Below, one piece after another: positions 61,497-64,000 of a stretch of 64,000 bases of DNA (position 1 is its first letter; each line of letters opens with the position of its first letter). This stretch comes from Kluyvera sp047971185 (lineage in GTDB: Bacteria; Pseudomonadota; Gammaproteobacteria; Enterobacterales; Enterobacteriaceae). Location of the stretch: positions 91,127-155,126 of the forward strand of contig NZ_JBKDZH010000035.1 in assembly GCF_047971185.1 (NCBI RefSeq), read 5' to 3'. The notes below the pieces were generated by a model. The model worked only from the letters and a program-made list of their open reading frames with translations. It had not been told where the DNA came from and made no database searches. Made by a program: the position numbers and the translations under genes.

Positions 61497-62567
61497 ATGC
61501 GCGTTGCCGATTTCTCCTTTGAACTACCTGAATCCCTGATTGCCCACTATCCACAAGCCGAGCGTAGCAGCTGTCGCTTGCTGTCGCTGGACGGGCCGAC
61601 GGGCGCGCTGACGCACGGTACTTTCACCGATTTGCTCGACAAGCTCAACCCTGGCGATCTGCTGGTCTTTAACAACACCCGGGTGATCCCGGCGCGCCTG
61701 TTTGGCCGTAAAGCCAGCGGCGGCAAGATTGAAGTGCTGGTCGAGCGCATGCTGGATGATAAACGTATTCTGGCACATATTCGCGCCTCTAAAGCGCCGA
61801 AGCCGGGTGCCGAGCTGCTGCTGGGCGATGATGAAAGCATTAAAGCGACGATGGTCGCCCGCCACGACGCGCTGTTTGAAGTCGAATTCGACGATGAACG
61901 CAGCGTGCTGGACATCCTCAACGCCATCGGCCATATGCCGCTGCCGCCGTACATCGACCGCCCGGATGAAGACGCGGACCGCGAGCTGTACCAGACCGTG
62001 TATAGCGAAAAGCCGGGCGCTGTTGCGGCACCGACTGCGGGTCTGCACTTTGACGAGCCGCTGCTGGCGAAACTGCGCGAGAAAGGCATCGAAATGGCCT
62101 TCGTAACCCTGCACGTAGGGGCAGGCACCTTCCAGCCGGTGCGCGTCGACAGTATTGAAGACCACATCATGCACTCCGAATATGCGGAAGTGCCGCAAGA
62201 GGTGGTGGATGCGGTGCTGGCAGCGAAAGCGCGCGGCAACCGCGTGATTGCGGTAGGCACCACCTCCGTGCGTTCGCTGGAGAGCGCGGCGCAGGCGGCA
62301 AAAGATGAGCTGATTGCCCCGTTCTTCGGCGACACGCAGATCTTTATTTTCCCTGGGTATCAATACCAGGTGATTGATGCGCTGGTGACCAACTTCCACC
62401 TGCCGGAATCGACGCTGATTATGCTGGTTTCCGCTTTTGCCGGCTATCAGCACACCATGAACGCCTATAAGGCTGCTGTAGAACAAAAATATCGCTTTTT
62501 TAGTTACGGCGATGCCATGTTTATCACGTACAATCCGCAGGCTATTTCTGAGCGTGTCGGGGAATAA
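61497..62567 (+). CDS. queA: tRNA preQ1 ribosyltransferase-isomerase QueA
   Basis: QueA (356 residues) transfers and isomerises the ribosyl part of SAM to preQ1 in tRNA, giving epoxyqueuosine. Conserved stretches are DFSFELPESLIAHYP, NNTRVIPARLFG, PTAGLHFDEPLL, and VGAGTFQPVR. It is the first gene of the queA-tgt-yajC-secDF run. Confidence 0.97.
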   Translation: MRVADFSFELPESLIAHYPQAERSSCRLLSLDGPTGALTHGTFTDLLDKLNPGDLLVFNNTRVIPARLFGRKASGGKIEVLVERMLDDKRILAHIRASKAPKPGAELLLGDDESIKATMVARHDALFEVEFDDERSVLDILNAIGHMPLPPYIDRPDEDADRELYQTVYSEKPGAVAAPTAGLHFDEPLLAKLREKGIEMAFVTLHVGAGTFQPVRVDSIEDHIMHSEYAEVPQEVVDAVLAAKARGNRVIAVGTTSVRSLESAAQAAKDELIAPFFGDTQIFIFPGYQYQVIDALVTNFHLPESTLIMLVSAFAGYQHTMNAYKAAVEQKYRFFSYGDAMFITYNPQAISERVGE

Positions 62568-62587
62568 ATCCGCGGCATGAGTATTTA

Positions 62588-62612
62588 AAACGTCAGACTG
62601 TTTTTCTGACGC
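62588..62612 (+). terminator. Hairpin in the queA-tgt spacer
   Basis: ACGTCAGA-ctgttt-TCTGACG, a weak stem just ahead of the tgt ribosome site GGAG. With no good T tract after it, it is more likely an RNA-processing or translation-tuning element than a full terminator. Confidence 0.35.
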
Positions 62613-62622
62613 AGGAGTGAAG

Positions 62623-63750
62623 ATGAAATTTGAACTGGACACCACAGACGGTCGCGCTCGCCGCGGCCGCCTGGTTTTCGATCGTGGCGTAGTGGAAACG
62701 CCTGCCTTTATGCCGGTGGGTACCTACGGCACCGTTAAGGGCATGACGCCGGAAGAAGTTGAAGCCACCGGCGCGCAGATTATTCTCGGCAACACCTTCC
62801 ACCTGTGGCTGCGCCCGGGTCAGGAAATCATGAAGCTGCACGGCGACCTGCACGGTTTTATGCAGTGGAAAGGACCAATCCTTACCGATTCCGGCGGTTT
62901 CCAGGTCTTCAGCCTGGGCGATATCCGTAAGATCACCGAACAGGGTGTGCACTTCCGCAACCCAATCAACGGCGACCCGATCTTCCTCGATCCGGAAAAA
63001 TCGATGGAGATTCAGTACGATCTCGGTTCTGACATCGTGATGATCTTCGACGAATGCACGCCGTACCCGGCCGATTGGGACTACGCCAAGCGCTCGATGG
63101 AAATGTCGCTGCGCTGGGCTAAGCGTAGCCGCGACCGTTTTGACGGGCTGGGCAACAAAAACGCGCTGTTTGGCATCATTCAGGGCAGCGTTTACGAAGA
63201 TTTACGTGATATCTCTGTTAAAGGTCTGGTAGAGATTGGCTTTGATGGCTACGCTGTCGGCGGCCTGGCGGTGGGTGAGCCGAAGGAAGACATGCACCGT
63301 ATTCTGGAGCACGTTTGCCCGCAGATCCCGGCAGACAAACCGCGTTATCTGATGGGCGTCGGTAAACCGGAAGATCTGGTGGAAGGCGTTCGTCGCGGTA
63401 TCGATATGTTTGACTGCGTTATGCCAACGCGTAACGCCCGTAACGGTCATCTGTTTGTGACCGACGGTGTGGTGAAAATCCGCAATGCTAAGCATAAAAG
63501 CGATACCAGCACGCTCGATGCCGAGTGTGATTGCTACACCTGTCGCAATTATTCGCGTGCATACTTGCATCATCTTGACCGTTGCAACGAAATATTGGGC
63601 GCGCGCCTCAATACCATTCATAATCTTCGCTACTATCAGCGCTTAATGGCTGGTTTACGCAAGGCTATCGAAGAGGGTAAATTAGAGAGCTTCGTGACCG
63701 ATTTTTACCAACGCCAGGGGCGTACCGTTCCACCTTTGAACGTTGATTAA
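62623..63750 (+). CDS. tgt: tRNA-guanine transglycosylase Tgt
   Basis: Tgt (375 residues, as in E. coli) swaps guanine 34 for preQ1 in GUN-anticodon tRNAs. The acid D89 is in LTDSGGFQVFSLG, the nucleophilic Asp in DMFDCVMPTRNARNG, and the zinc site is CDCYTC with the His of YLHHLD. The ATG at 62623 (MKFELDTTDG) is used; an in-frame GTG at 62617 lies within the ribosome site. Confidence 0.98.
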   Translation: MKFELDTTDGRARRGRLVFDRGVVETPAFMPVGTYGTVKGMTPEEVEATGAQIILGNTFHLWLRPGQEIMKLHGDLHGFMQWKGPILTDSGGFQVFSLGDIRKITEQGVHFRNPINGDPIFLDPEKSMEIQYDLGSDIVMIFDECTPYPADWDYAKRSMEMSLRWAKRSRDRFDGLGNKNALFGIIQGSVYEDLRDISVKGLVEIGFDGYAVGGLAVGEPKEDMHRILEHVCPQIPADKPRYLMGVGKPEDLVEGVRRGIDMFDCVMPTRNARNGHLFVTDGVVKIRNAKHKSDTSTLDAECDCYTCRNYSRAYLHHLDRCNEILGARLNTIHNLRYYQRLMAGLRKAIEEGKLESFVTDFYQRQGRTVPPLNVD

Positions 63751-63772
63751 TTTTAATAATGAGGGACTTTGA

Positions 63773-64000
63773 ATGAGCTTTTTTATTTCTGATGCGGTAG
63801 CAGCAACCGGTGGCGCGGCGCAGGGTAGCCCGATGTCTCTGATCCTGATGCTGGTGGTGTTTGGTCTGATTTTCTACTTCATGATCCTGCGTCCACAGCA
63901 GAAGCGTACCAAGGAACATAAAAACCTGATGAGCTCCATCGCGAAAGGCGATGAAGTGCTGACGAATGGTGGTCTGGTCGGTCGCGTCACTAAAGTTGCG
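63773..64000 (+). CDS. yajC: Sec translocase accessory subunit YajC (cut by window edge)
   Basis: The first 76 codons of YajC, a small single-span protein that joins SecDF in the Sec holo-translocon. The start MSFFISDAVAATGGAAQGSP and the transmembrane segment SLILMLVVFGLIFYFMILRP with QQKRTKEHKNLM after it match E. coli. GAGGGAC precedes the ATG. secD is expected to follow outside the window. Confidence 0.95.
   Translation, partial: MSFFISDAVAATGGAAQGSPMSLILMLVVFGLIFYFMILRPQQKRTKEHKNLMSSIAKGDEVLTNGGLVGRVTKVA

Overview
The window is a 64 kb piece of an enterobacterial chromosome (Klebsiella/Raoultella/Enterobacter/Kosakonia-like; species not resolved). Coding density is high and core genes are GC-rich (a hand count gives 65% G+C at 15721-15780). 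Most proteins match well-known Escherichia coli/Salmonella families residue by residue from memory. No database search was run.

Layout. (1) 1-445: the 3' end of tauD. (2) 483-21477: a block that in E. coli K-12 does not lie between tauD and hemB. It holds the glycyl-radical enzyme pair pflD-pflC, a secreted alpha/beta hydrolase, the formate hydrogenlyase (FHL) activator gene fhlA, the hydrogenase maturation genes hypABCDE, the FHL structural operon hycABCDEFGH-[methyltransferase]-hycI, and a two-domain acyltransferase resembling the ornithine-lipid synthase OlsF. (3) 21589-36894: the conserved hemB-iprA-ampH-sbmA-yaiW-yaiY-yaiZ-ddlA-[MFS]-iraP-phoA-psiF-proC-yaiI-aroL-aroM-ppnP order, without dgcC, yaiA or the yaiT remnant of K-12. 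(4) 36928-41907: an accessory sugar locus (AraC-type regulator, GPH symporter, GH78 alpha-L-rhamnosidase) with visibly lower G+C (42% at 38761-38820). (5) 41989-55690: rdgC, mak, sbcDC, phoBR, brnQ, proY, malZ, with araJ absent. (6) 55684-59990: an accessory cluster of LysR regulator, isochorismatase-like hydrolase, membrane-anchored monooxygenase-like protein and amidohydrolase with a Cys/His-rich tail. (7) 60050-64000: tsaA-type peroxiredoxin, acpH, queA, tgt and the start of yajC.

How it works together. The FHL block is nearly self-sufficient. FhlA with sigma-54 should activate the divergent hyp and hyc operons from one 215 bp control region, in which two -24/-12 promoters, an inverted-repeat upstream activating site and an IHF-like site can be read directly. 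HypABCDE build the Ni-Fe(CN)2CO centre of HycE, HycI trims it, HycB/F/G carry electrons, HycC/D anchor the complex in the membrane and HycA antagonises FhlA. hypF, hydN and fdhF are not in the window and must lie elsewhere. Phosphate control is seen at phoA and phoB (Pho boxes), sigma-E control at sbmA, and TyrR/TrpR control at aroL.

Two dispersed repeat families mark gene ends: REP/BIME-like palindromes (3771, 4916, 41904) and CCCTC..GGGAGAGGG palindromes (16639, 19736, 43896), one of which interrupts the hyc operon between hycE and hycF.

The most interesting items are the methyltransferase gene embedded in the FHL operon, the relocated FHL block itself, the OlsF-like fusion enzyme, the unassigned LysR/isochorismatase/monooxygenase/amidohydrolase cluster, and a terminator-like hairpin in the iraP leader.
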